NCBI GenBank assembly: GCA_004000035.1
Contig: RJAE01000017.1
Span: 1-59,780, forward strand
DNA: 59,780 nucleotides
DNA from: Arthrobacter sulfonylureivorans
Lineage (GTDB): Bacteria > Actinomycetota > Actinomycetes > Actinomycetales > Micrococcaceae
Direction: 5' to 3'
The translations under genes were made by a program, and so were the position numbers. Below the pieces are notes generated by a model that saw only the letters and a program-made list of their open reading frames with translations, ran no database searches and was not told where the DNA came from. Positions 8,114 through 14,803 of the stretch are shown piece by piece. The number at the start of each line of letters is the position of its first letter. Within the stretch, counting starts at the first letter, position 1.

Positions 8114-8356
8114 TCACCCTCCCCCGGCACGCAAACAGGTAAGGGGACAGCCTGGGCACCAGTTCCGCTCTGGGTGGGTTTGGCTTGTCCAGGATGATGG
8201 GTTCTGCTCCTGCTCGACATCCAGCACGACTTTCCCGCCGTCCTTGACGGCATCGAAGGCGCCGACGGTGGTGGCACCGAAGCCGGCGAAATCGACGGAC
8301 GACATCCAGATCTTCGCCCTTCTGCCCTCGGAAGTGGAATAGCCGCGGAGTGCCAT
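8114..8356 (-). pseudogene. Possible degraded cold-shock-domain gene
   Basis: The minus-strand frame reads GYSTSEGRRAKIWMSSVDFA and, further on, GKVVLDVEQEQNP. These align in spacing with the cold-shock-protein order: GF(I)TPEGG.ADIFVH, a GFRSL segment, then QKVEFDVxQGxKGP. The RNA-binding aromatics are mostly lost and the N-terminal KWFN motif is missing. The tail runs into unrelated sequence. I take it as a decayed copy, but the similarity is weak and judged by eye. Confidence 0.25.
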
Positions 8357-8403
8357 TCGTTTTACCGGAGTCAGTCAAACCTCGAGAAAAGAGAACAAGC
8401 CAA

Positions 8404-8706
8404 GTGGCAACCGATTACGACGAGCTTCGTTCCGACGTCAAGGAATCCCAGCAGACCTCTCTGCAGGCGCTGAAGTCCGCAAGCGCACCGGATGCCCGCA
8501 GCGTCGTCTTGGAGCTGGATGAGGCCGACGGGCTGGACGGAGCCGGTGTTCCCGGCGGCGAGTTCATCGTCGAGGAGCTGACCGTGCAGGTCATCCCGCA
8601 GGCCGACGACGAATTCACCTGCCAGTCGTGTTTTATGGTCCGCCACCGGTCTCAGATTGCCCGGCAGAAGGCCAGCCACGCATACTGCACCGACTGCGAC
8701 GGCTAA
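8404..8706 (+). CDS. DUF4193 family zinc-ribbon-like protein (accessory copy)
   Basis: A 100-residue acidic protein starting at GTG 8404 (VATDYDELR). The N-terminal half is acidic and probably disordered; residues about 50-68 form a short beta segment (GGEFIVEELTVQVIPQA). The C-terminus carries two Cys pairs, FTCQSCFMVRHRSQ and YCTDCDG, which look like a zinc ribbon. DUF4193 is an actinobacterial family of unknown function, normally single and next to the dut/DUF3093 locus. A second, canonically placed copy occurs at 57379-57681. The two share the cysteine pattern and the start ATDYD. The longer upstream frame to 8350 is unlikely to be translated. Confidence 0.85.
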   Translation: MATDYDELRSDVKESQQTSLQALKSASAPDARSVVLELDEADGLDGAGVPGGEFIVEELTVQVIPQADDEFTCQSCFMVRHRSQIARQKASHAYCTDCDG

Positions 8707-8764
8707 ACGGCCGTTCTCACTGTTGAGCGGGGTCCGAACTTCTGCTAAGTATCCGGCTTTTGCC

Positions 8765-9460
8765 TTAGTGGCGGGCCATGCTCTCCACGGCGCCGTGTGG
8801 GCCGGCGCCGGCCAGAGCCAGTAACCGTCCGATGCCGGTGCCGGCGGCCTCATTGATGATCCCCGGCAGCAGGATCTGCCACATGTGCCTGATCCTTTCC
8901 ATCACATCGGCCCTGTCCGTCATCACCGCAGATACAAGCTGGACTCCGGTGAAGCATGCCACCACCAGGCGCGCCAAGGCATCGGGGTCGGTCCCGGGCC
9001 GGAGCTGGCCCATGGCTGCTGCCTTCGCCGACAGGGATTCCAGAACCTTGATCCAGTCGCTGTAGGGTTCATCGACCCGGTGGCCGAACGCGGAAGCCTC
9101 GAAGGTGAGCCGGATCCCGCCCCTGACCATCGGGTCACCGGCCAGGCGCCGACCGAACTCCCGGCACATGATGATCATCGCATCCAGTGGCGGGTGGCCC
9201 TGCTGCAGGACAGCGAGGGCGTCCTCGGTAACTATCCGGTGCTGGGCAGCCATGACCGCTGCCGCCAGCTCTTCCTTCGACCGAAACCGGCCCTCGATAT
9301 CCATCACTGACGCCCCGGCCCGCCGGGCAATGTCCTTCAGATCCGTGCGGGTATATCCGCGCTCCCCGAAAACCTCTGCCGCAGCGCCGATGAGCGACGC
9401 CCGCAGGACTTGTTCGCTTTCCTGAACCGACAAGACTCCACCATCCCTCTGCACGATCAT
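8765..9460 (-). CDS. TetR-family regulator resembling gamma-butyrolactone receptors
   Basis: The 231-residue protein begins MIVQRDGG. The HTH covers about 18-62 (ASLIGAAAEVFGERGYTRTD then LKDIARRAGASVMDIEGRFR). The C-terminal part contains ACFTGVQLVSAVMTDRADVM and MWQILLPGI, a signature shared with ScbR/ArpA-type gamma-butyrolactone receptors, which typically have FTGVQ.VSQ..TGR.DL and MW..LLPGI. Those receptors respond to butyrolactone-like signals and control secondary metabolism or morphology. No AfsA/ScbA synthase is in the window. Its target may be itself or an unlinked gene. The recognition helix has an unusual Asp-Ile-Glu-Gly in place of Tyr-Xaa-His. Confidence 0.8.
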   Translation of the reverse strand: MIVQRDGGVLSVQESEQVLRASLIGAAAEVFGERGYTRTDLKDIARRAGASVMDIEGRFRSKEELAAAVMAAQHRIVTEDALAVLQQGHPPLDAMIIMCREFGRRLAGDPMVRGGIRLTFEASAFGHRVDEPYSDWIKVLESLSAKAAAMGQLRPGTDPDALARLVVACFTGVQLVSAVMTDRADVMERIRHMWQILLPGIINEAAGTGIGRLLALAGAGPHGAVESMARH

Positions 9461-9586
9461 CCGGTCTCCTGTTCCGGCCCCGCCCCCAGAGTGGCCGGCG
9501 CACGGGCATGATTCCTTTTCCGTCCGCGCAGCAGCCTGCTGCGCCATTCAACCTCAATAACTCCATGGCCGGCCCTTGCATCGTCT

Positions 9587-9730
9587 CTAGGACAGGCGCC
9601 GGATGCATCCCGGGCGGTACTGGACATAGATCGGCAGGGCCAGCTGGACGTGGACCGCCCCGATCGGCTCGTCCAGCAAGTCGTTAATCGAGGTCTGCCC
9701 TTCCAGCTCCACGAAGCTACTCTTCTCCAT
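9587..9730 (-). CDS. Small hypothetical ORF
   Basis: A 47-codon frame, MEKSSFVELEGQTSINDLLD then EPIGAVHVQLALPIYVQY, ending about 130 bp upstream of the TetR start and on the same strand. Composition looks protein-like, with a plausible beta segment, but the ribosome site is weak (AGGGTCGG). It may be the remnant of a longer gene. No family is recognised. Confidence 0.25.
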   Translation of the reverse strand: MEKSSFVELEGQTSINDLLDEPIGAVHVQLALPIYVQYRPGCIRRLS

Positions 9731-9912
9731 GAACCGACCCTATGTGTGGATGGAGCACCCGAATCCAAGACACGCAATGCTCCCCCTGAATCCAGAGAAA
9801 GGTGACGGCGTCTGCCTGAAGCGTAAACAGCTGGGGCCCCTGACATGGCGAACGCCCCGTACCTGCAGTCCACATTTCACAGGCATAATGCCAATAAACG
9901 AAAGGTGAGACC

Positions 9913-10161
9913 ATGGCGGCAGTCGTAACCCCAGGGCGACCTACTGCTGGACCAATCGCGGCGACGGTTGTGATTTTGGCTTCGTTGCTCCTCTTTTTCG
10001 TCACCGACAACGCGCTTGTGGTTGTCGCCGTAGCTGGTGCCGTGGTGTTCTCACTGTTCGGACTACAGATGTCCAAGTGGTACTGGATCCCGTCTAGCCT
10101 CGGCGCATTGCTGCTGCTCTGGCTGCTTGCGCTCATGATTCCCATGCGGACTGGAGGCTAA
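9913..10161 (+). CDS. Small hypothetical membrane protein
   Basis: An 82-residue protein with three hydrophobic segments (about 15-30, 34-50 and 58-76), the first containing ATVVILASLLLFFVTDNALV, and a Gly-rich C-terminus. GAAAGGTGAG sits just upstream of the ATG, a good ribosome site. A strong hairpin follows the stop, supporting an independent transcript. No family recognised. It is divergent from the TetR/small-ORF pair on its left. Confidence 0.6.
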   Translation: MAAVVTPGRPTAGPIAATVVILASLLLFFVTDNALVVVAVAGAVVFSLFGLQMSKWYWIPSSLGALLLLWLLALMIPMRTGG

Positions 10162-10168
10162 ATGGTCG

Positions 10169-10200
10169 AGGTTGGGAACCCCAAACAGTGTTCCCAACCT
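10169..10200 (+). terminator. Hairpin terminator after the small membrane protein
   Basis: AGGTTGGGAAC at 10169-10179 and GTTCCCAACCT at 10190-10200 form a perfect 11-bp stem with a 10-nt loop, starting 8 nt after the stop codon. There is no U tract, which is common in actinobacterial terminators. Confidence 0.65.
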
Positions 10201-10600
10201 ACGTCTCTGCCTCCGCGAAGGCCGATAGCCGACAATCTCTCAATCGATGCGTAAGGCCATAGGGACATCGCCTCTCGATAGAGAGCAGGTACATCCATGG
10301 GGCACACCAGCGAGCCACCAAGGCTGAACCACTCATCCGGGCATCGGCATGTTCGAGCGCTTCCGCACCAGGTGAGCGATTCTCGCAGCTAATGCGAACG
10401 TCAGCTCTGAACGGCGCGAACAAATCCCGCGCCTCCAAACACCGATAATGGCGCATAGGCGCATTAGTCCAACGGACTACTCAAGGCCGGGCTAGGGCAA
10501 GGGAATGGCGGCCCACCCGATCCTTGGATGCCAAGCCAGCCGCCCGGGATTTTGCTGGCGCGCAGGGCGGGTCGTTGCGGGCCGGGGCGCACAGTGATCA
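10201..10600. other. Intergenic stretch with no supported gene
   Basis: About 400 bp between the hairpin and the 3' end of the next tetR. The only long frame (minus 10199-10456) is Cys/Arg-rich, lacks a ribosome site and looks accidental. Nothing else is seen. Confidence 0.4.
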
Positions 10601-11272
10601 CTATCCGGCGAGGGCCTCTTCCAGTCCGTTCAGGATCAGGTCGAGTCCGTACTCGAATTCCTCCCGGTAGTCGTAGCCGGGCTTCATGACATGGTCCGTA
10701 ACGAACTCTGCCAGGTTGGGGTAGTCGTTCGCCGGCCACGGCTCGAACATGTCCTGGGCCATCGCCGCCATCTCGTCCGTGGTGTCGAACGGGATACTCA
10801 TCCTCGTCAGGGCGAAGCCGTAAATGTACCCGTCTAGTACTGAGTAGGCGTGGGCCACCATCTCGACGTCGAAACCGGCCGAGCGCAGCTTGCCGATGAC
10901 CGCGTCATGATGGCGCAGGTTGGCCGGTCCGGGACGTCTGCGGGACTCCATCAGGCCGATCGCCCAGCGGTGGCGCGCGAGGAGATCGCGAAGCGACAGC
11001 GCCCGGTCCCGCATGGCGGTCTTCCAGTGCGCACTGCCCAGGGGAAGAGCGATTTCGCCGAACAGAACATCGATCATCGCATCAATGAGGTCGTCCCTGT
11101 TTGAGACGTGGCGGTACAGGGACATGGGGGCAGCCTGCAGCATCTCGGCGACCTTCCGCATGGTCAACCCGTCCAGCCCGGCTGAGTCAGCATGCTGAAT
11201 CGCCGCTTGCACTACACGCTGCCGGCTCAGGGCCGGGCGCGGATCCTCGTCCTTCATCGCCGTGGTGGACAT
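10601..11272 (-). CDS. TetR-family transcriptional regulator
   Basis: A 223-residue protein starting MSTTAMKDEDPRPALSRQRV with AGGGG upstream. HTH at about 17-62: VVQAAIQHADSAGLDGLTMR and KVAEMLQAAPMSLYRHVSNR, with the YRHV recognition helix. The C-terminal domain is the TetR_C type seen in TetR/TetR_C_1 repressors (HRWAIGLMESRRRPGPANLR; FEYGLDLILNGLEE). It is divergent from a DUF4386 membrane protein, so the two are probably co-regulated. The intergenic region contains three TGTAC copies that could be operator elements. The inducer is unknown. Confidence 0.88.
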   Translation of the reverse strand: MSTTAMKDEDPRPALSRQRVVQAAIQHADSAGLDGLTMRKVAEMLQAAPMSLYRHVSNRDDLIDAMIDVLFGEIALPLGSAHWKTAMRDRALSLRDLLARHRWAIGLMESRRRPGPANLRHHDAVIGKLRSAGFDVEMVAHAYSVLDGYIYGFALTRMSIPFDTTDEMAAMAQDMFEPWPANDYPNLAEFVTDHVMKPGYDYREEFEYGLDLILNGLEEALAG

Positions 11273-11320
11273 TTGGCAATCCCCTGTTCTCTCGACACTC
11301 AAAGCTACCCTCAACCCGCC

Positions 11321-11360
11321 TGTGTACATTGTACGCGCCAAGAGATACGCTGTACGCACT
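11321..11360. promoter_or_regulatory. Candidate TetR operator / divergent promoter
   Basis: Three TGTAC motifs occur in 33 bp (11323, 11330 and 11351), and GTACATTGTAC at 11324-11334 is palindromic except at its centre. TACAAT on the minus strand (11333-11328) could be the -10 of the tetR gene. The site lies 49 bp upstream of the tetR start and about 65 bp upstream of the DUF4386 gene. Confidence 0.45.
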
Positions 11361-11399
11361 GCGGGGCGGCGGCCACGCTCGTCACTCGAAAGGAACGTC

Positions 11400-12191
11400 A
11401 TGAAACCAGCAAACGGAGTATTTTCCGAGCAGCCTTCCGGGGTCGCGCCGGCCTCACCTAAGCGGCTGGCACGGATCGCGGGTATCTTCTACCTCGTCGT
11501 CGGCATCACGGGAGGCTTCTCTGAGGGCTTTGTCGATCCCTTCCTGCATGTTGCCGGCGACGCGGACGCCACATCCGCCAAAGTAGCCGCCAACGAGTCG
11601 CTCATGCGCGTCGGCGTCCTCGCCCACCTTACGGATGCTGTGTTCTTCCTGCTCACCGCTGTGACGCTCTACGTGCTGCTCAAGCACGTTGGCAAGCACG
11701 CGGCCCGCCTCATGGTGGTACCGGTTTTTATCGCTGCCGGCATCATCTCCATCAGCGCCGTCTTCACATTCGCGGCGATGCTGGTCGCGACGGACGGTTC
11801 CTACGCGACGGCGTTCGGGCCCGCTGGCTCCAGCACGCTGGTGCTGCTCCTGCTCGAAATCCAGCACTTCACCGTGCTGGCCGCCCAGGTCTTCTTCGGC
11901 CTGTGGCTTGCCCCGTTGGGGTATCTCGCGTTCAAGTCCGGGCTGTTCCCCAAGGCTCTGGGCATCATGCTGATCCTGGCCACGGTCAGCTACCTGGTCG
12001 ACGTCGTCGTGGCGTTCCTGCTCCCCGGACTCGCGGTTCAGATCCACGTCTATCTGGGTATTGTGCCGGCGATCGCAGAGATTTGGATGGTCCTGTACCT
12101 GCTCATCGTGGGCGTACGCTCTCCGCATCGCACAGATCGGGCGTCTACCGTGGAAGCGCTGCCGTCCCCATCCCGAGTCGAAACGCCGTGA
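11400..12191 (+). CDS. DUF4386 family membrane protein
   Basis: A 263-residue protein starting MKPANGVFSE, with AAAGGAA 5 nt upstream of ATG 11400. It has about six hydrophobic segments. The first contains RLARIAGIFYLVVGITGGFS, the conserved opening of DUF4386, followed by the extracytoplasmic segment ending VAANESLMRVGVLAHLTDAV. Later segments include VFFGLWLAPLGYLAFKSGLF and FPKALGIMLILATVSYLVD, also typical of the family. Function of DUF4386 is unknown; these genes often sit next to regulators, as here with a divergent TetR. The C-terminal 25 residues are polar and probably cytoplasmic. Confidence 0.85.
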   Translation: MKPANGVFSEQPSGVAPASPKRLARIAGIFYLVVGITGGFSEGFVDPFLHVAGDADATSAKVAANESLMRVGVLAHLTDAVFFLLTAVTLYVLLKHVGKHAARLMVVPVFIAAGIISISAVFTFAAMLVATDGSYATAFGPAGSSTLVLLLLEIQHFTVLAAQVFFGLWLAPLGYLAFKSGLFPKALGIMLILATVSYLVDVVVAFLLPGLAVQIHVYLGIVPAIAEIWMVLYLLIVGVRSPHRTDRASTVEALPSPSRVETP

Positions 12192-12362
12192 CCTGGCCGC
12201 CGATCGGATCATAGCCTCACCGGCGCTCGCGAGGACATGTCCGTGGGCAAGGGATAAACGGCGACGACGCCGAATGGTTTCCCGCCGAACCCACACCGGG
12301 CCGGGCTGGCGCCGTGACCGCAGGCGGAGTGAGCAAGAGAGCCAGCATGTTGGCGCCACCGC

Positions 12363-13376
12363 TTAGCTGCGCTTTACGGCGTTCCCAGGCTTCGAATCCG
12401 CCGCCGGCGTCCCACCGGTCGCTGCCATGCGCCGTCGCCGTCCGGGCATCGTGAGCACCGCCAGGCTGGCGATCACCAGAAGGATCCCGCTCCAGCCCTG
12501 CAGCGGCAGCCGTTCGCCCACCACCAACACGGCCAGCACCGCAGCCACCACCGGCTCCGCCAGGGACAGCGTGGTGGCGGTGCTTGCGCGCACCCGCGCC
12601 AAGCCGAGCCCAAACAGCACGTAGCCGGCGAACATCGGCACCAGGGCCATGTAAGCTCCCACGGCGGCGTTACCCCAGGATGCCAGCAGCGGCGCCCCCG
12701 TGGCCAGCAGTACCGGCATCAGCAGTAACCCGCCGGCGCCGAACATCGCTCCCATGGCGGCACGGGCCGGCACGCCGCCGCCGATGATCCGGTGGGCGGC
12801 CCAGGAATAGAGGGCATATGTCAATCCCGCCAGCAGGCCCAAGCCGATCCCGGCCAAGGTGCCGCCGCCTGCTGCGCCCCCGGAAGCTCCGGCGGAATGG
12901 CCGCCGCCTTGCGCCGCAGCGAAGCACAGCAGCGCGGTCCCGGACAGCCCCAGCAGGGCGGCGCCGCCCCAGCGCACGCTCAACCGATGCCGGTCGAAGG
13001 CCCGCTCGATCAGCGCGGAAGCCAGCGGGGCCGAACCGATGCTCACCACCGTGCCCACGGCAACACCGGCCAGATGCATCGAGCTGTAGAAGGCCAGCGG
13101 GTACACAGCGACCGCAAGGGCACCAAGCAGCACCAGTTTCCACTGACCCTGCAGTTGAAGACGGGCGCGGCCCATCGGCCGCAGCGCGGTCAGCGCCTGG
13201 AGCAGCCCGCCCACACCCATCGCCACGGCGCCAATGGCGAGCGGACCGGCGTCGGGCGCGAACGTGGCCGCCGTTCCGGTGGTTCCCCACAGCACCGAAG
13301 CCGCCAGCACCAGGAGCGCGCCGGAAACCGCACCGGGATGCACCGGCGCCTGCCGGGGCTGCTGCTGTCGATCCAT
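12363..13376 (-). CDS. EamA/DMT-family transporter
   Basis: A 337-residue protein with ten predicted TM helices in two EamA repeats. Repeat 1 opens with SGALLVLAASVLWGTTGTAA and ends near LLGLSGTALLCFAAA. A Gly/Ala-rich linker (about 155-175) leads to repeat 2 (GIGLGLLAGLTYALYSWAAH to GERLPLQGWSGILLVIASLA). EamA proteins export amino acids, purines or other small metabolites (RhtA/YdcZ-like). The C-terminus is basic and cytoplasmic. It is divergent from the fadAB operon with about 135 bp between. The substrate is not deducible. Confidence 0.88.
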   Translation of the reverse strand: MDRQQQPRQAPVHPGAVSGALLVLAASVLWGTTGTAATFAPDAGPLAIGAVAMGVGGLLQALTALRPMGRARLQLQGQWKLVLLGALAVAVYPLAFYSSMHLAGVAVGTVVSIGSAPLASALIERAFDRHRLSVRWGGAALLGLSGTALLCFAAAQGGGHSAGASGGAAGGGTLAGIGLGLLAGLTYALYSWAAHRIIGGGVPARAAMGAMFGAGGLLLMPVLLATGAPLLASWGNAAVGAYMALVPMFAGYVLFGLGLARVRASTATTLSLAEPVVAAVLAVLVVGERLPLQGWSGILLVIASLAVLTMPGRRRRMAATGGTPAADSKPGNAVKRS

Positions 13377-13457
13377 AGCTCCTCGCCGTTACTCCACTAG
13401 GGCCAGCCTATCTGCGGCACCTCCCACCGTCTCGACCAGCGGCCGCTTGCCGGGTAA

Positions 13458-13473
13458 GTTACCCACGGGTAAC
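13458..13473. promoter_or_regulatory. Palindrome in the fadAB promoter
   Basis: GTTACCC and GGGTAAC are separated by 2 bp, forming a perfect 7-2-7 palindrome 40 bp upstream of the fadA start. A possible -10 (TACTGT) follows at about 13484-13489, so a bound repressor would cover the -35. Fatty-acid regulators of the TetR/GntR type often use TTAC...GTAA palindromes. The regulator is not encoded nearby. Confidence 0.55.
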
Positions 13474-13513
13474 ATGTGGTTGGTACTGTGTCCCGCATCT
13501 CATGGAGGTTCCA

Positions 13514-14803
13514 GTGAGCCCTACGTCCGCGCCCCGCGCCCTGCGTGATGTCGTCTTCGTCGACGGCGTGCGCACTCCGTTCGGCAAAGCGGGTGAGAAG
13601 GGCATCCACGCCGGCACCCGGGCCGACGACCTGGTGGTCAAATGCGTCCGTGAACTGCTGCGCCGCAACCCGTCGCTGCCGCCCGAGCGGATCGACGACG
13701 TAGCCATCGCCGCTACCACGCAGACCGGCGACCAAGGCCTGACCATCGGCCGCACGGCGGCGCTGCTTGCCGGACTGCCCCGATCGGTGCCCGGTTTCGC
13801 GATCGACCGAATGTGCGCCGGCGCCATGACTGCGGTGACGACGACGGCCGGCGGCATCGCCTTCGGCGCGTACGACGTGGTGGTGGCCGGCGGCGTGGAG
13901 CATATGGGGAACCACCCGATGGGCCAGGGCGCGGACCCGAACCCGCGGTTTGCCAGCGAGCGCCTGGTGGACCCCGCCGCACTGAACATGGGCAACACTG
14001 CGGAGAACCTGCACGACCGCTTTCCCGCCATCACCAAGGAACGCGCCGATGCCTACGCCGCGGCCAGCCAGGCCAAGCTCGCGGCGGCCTACCAGGACGG
14101 CAAGATCCAGCCCGATCTGGTGCCGGTCACCGGCCGAAAGCCCGGCGAGGGATGGTCGCTGCACAGCGCCGACGAGCCGCCGCGTCCGGGCACCACCCGC
14201 GAGGACCTGGCCGGGCTGCGCACCCCGTTCCGCGCACACGGCCGCGTCACCGCCGGCAATGCCGCCGGCCTGAACGACGGCGCCACGGCCTCGCTGCTGG
14301 CATCCGCGGAAGCCGCCGCGGAGCTGGGCCTGCCGGTGAAGATGCGCCTGGTCTCCTACGCCTTCGCCGGAGTGGAACCCGAGGTGATGGGCATCGGCCC
14401 GGTCCCCGCCACGGAGAAGGCCCTGAAGATGGCCGGCCTGGACATCGCGGACATCGGGCTGTTCGAGATCAACGAGGCCTTCGCGGTGCAGGTCCTCTCC
14501 TTCTTGGACCACTACGGCATTGCCGACGACGATCCCCGCGTCAACCGCTATGGCGGGGCCATCGCCGTCGGGCATCCGTTGGCCGCCTCCGGCGTGCGGC
14601 TGATGACCCAGTTGGCGCGCCAGTTCGAAGACGACCCGACGGTCCGGTATGGGCTGACCACCATGTGCATCGGGCTGGGCATGGGCGGGACCGTGATCTG
14701 GGAGAACCCGCGCCACGCAGACTACTCGGGCCGGAGCCCCCAGAGGGTTGCCGCGACCGCCGCCGCAACCGCCGCCGCATCCGCAGGAGAGGACCACGCA
14801 TGA
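13514..14803 (+). CDS. fadA: Acetyl-CoA C-acyltransferase (3-ketoacyl-CoA thiolase)
   Basis: The last step of beta-oxidation: thiolytic cleavage of 3-ketoacyl-CoA. The 429-residue protein has all thiolase catalytic residues: nucleophile Cys101 in DRMCAGA, His354 in AVGHPLAASG and Cys385 in TMCIGLGMGG. The start is taken as GTG 13514 because GGAGG lies 5 nt upstream; the ATG at 13502 would place that ribosome site inside the gene. The C-terminus carries an Ala/Arg-rich tail not usual in thiolases (RVAATAAATAAASAG). Its stop overlaps the start of fadB (ATGA), so the two are translationally coupled and probably form the trifunctional-type complex. Confidence 0.93.
   Translation: MSPTSAPRALRDVVFVDGVRTPFGKAGEKGIHAGTRADDLVVKCVRELLRRNPSLPPERIDDVAIAATTQTGDQGLTIGRTAALLAGLPRSVPGFAIDRMCAGAMTAVTTTAGGIAFGAYDVVVAGGVEHMGNHPMGQGADPNPRFASERLVDPAALNMGNTAENLHDRFPAITKERADAYAAASQAKLAAAYQDGKIQPDLVPVTGRKPGEGWSLHSADEPPRPGTTREDLAGLRTPFRAHGRVTAGNAAGLNDGATASLLASAEAAAELGLPVKMRLVSYAFAGVEPEVMGIGPVPATEKALKMAGLDIADIGLFEINEAFAVQVLSFLDHYGIADDDPRVNRYGGAIAVGHPLAASGVRLMTQLARQFEDDPTVRYGLTTMCIGLGMGGTVIWENPRHADYSGRSPQRVAATAAATAAASAGEDHA

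Noticed and set aside
8350-8403. N-terminal extension of the accessory DUF4193 protein
   Set aside because: Family members begin with ATDYD, which matches GTG 8404; the extension has no counterpart in the core copy.
13397-14797. Long antisense frame (466 codons) opposite the thiolase gene
   Set aside because: The thiolase on the plus strand has all catalytic motifs; the antisense product is Arg/Gly/His-rich and lacks any family signal, as expected for a high-GC shadow.
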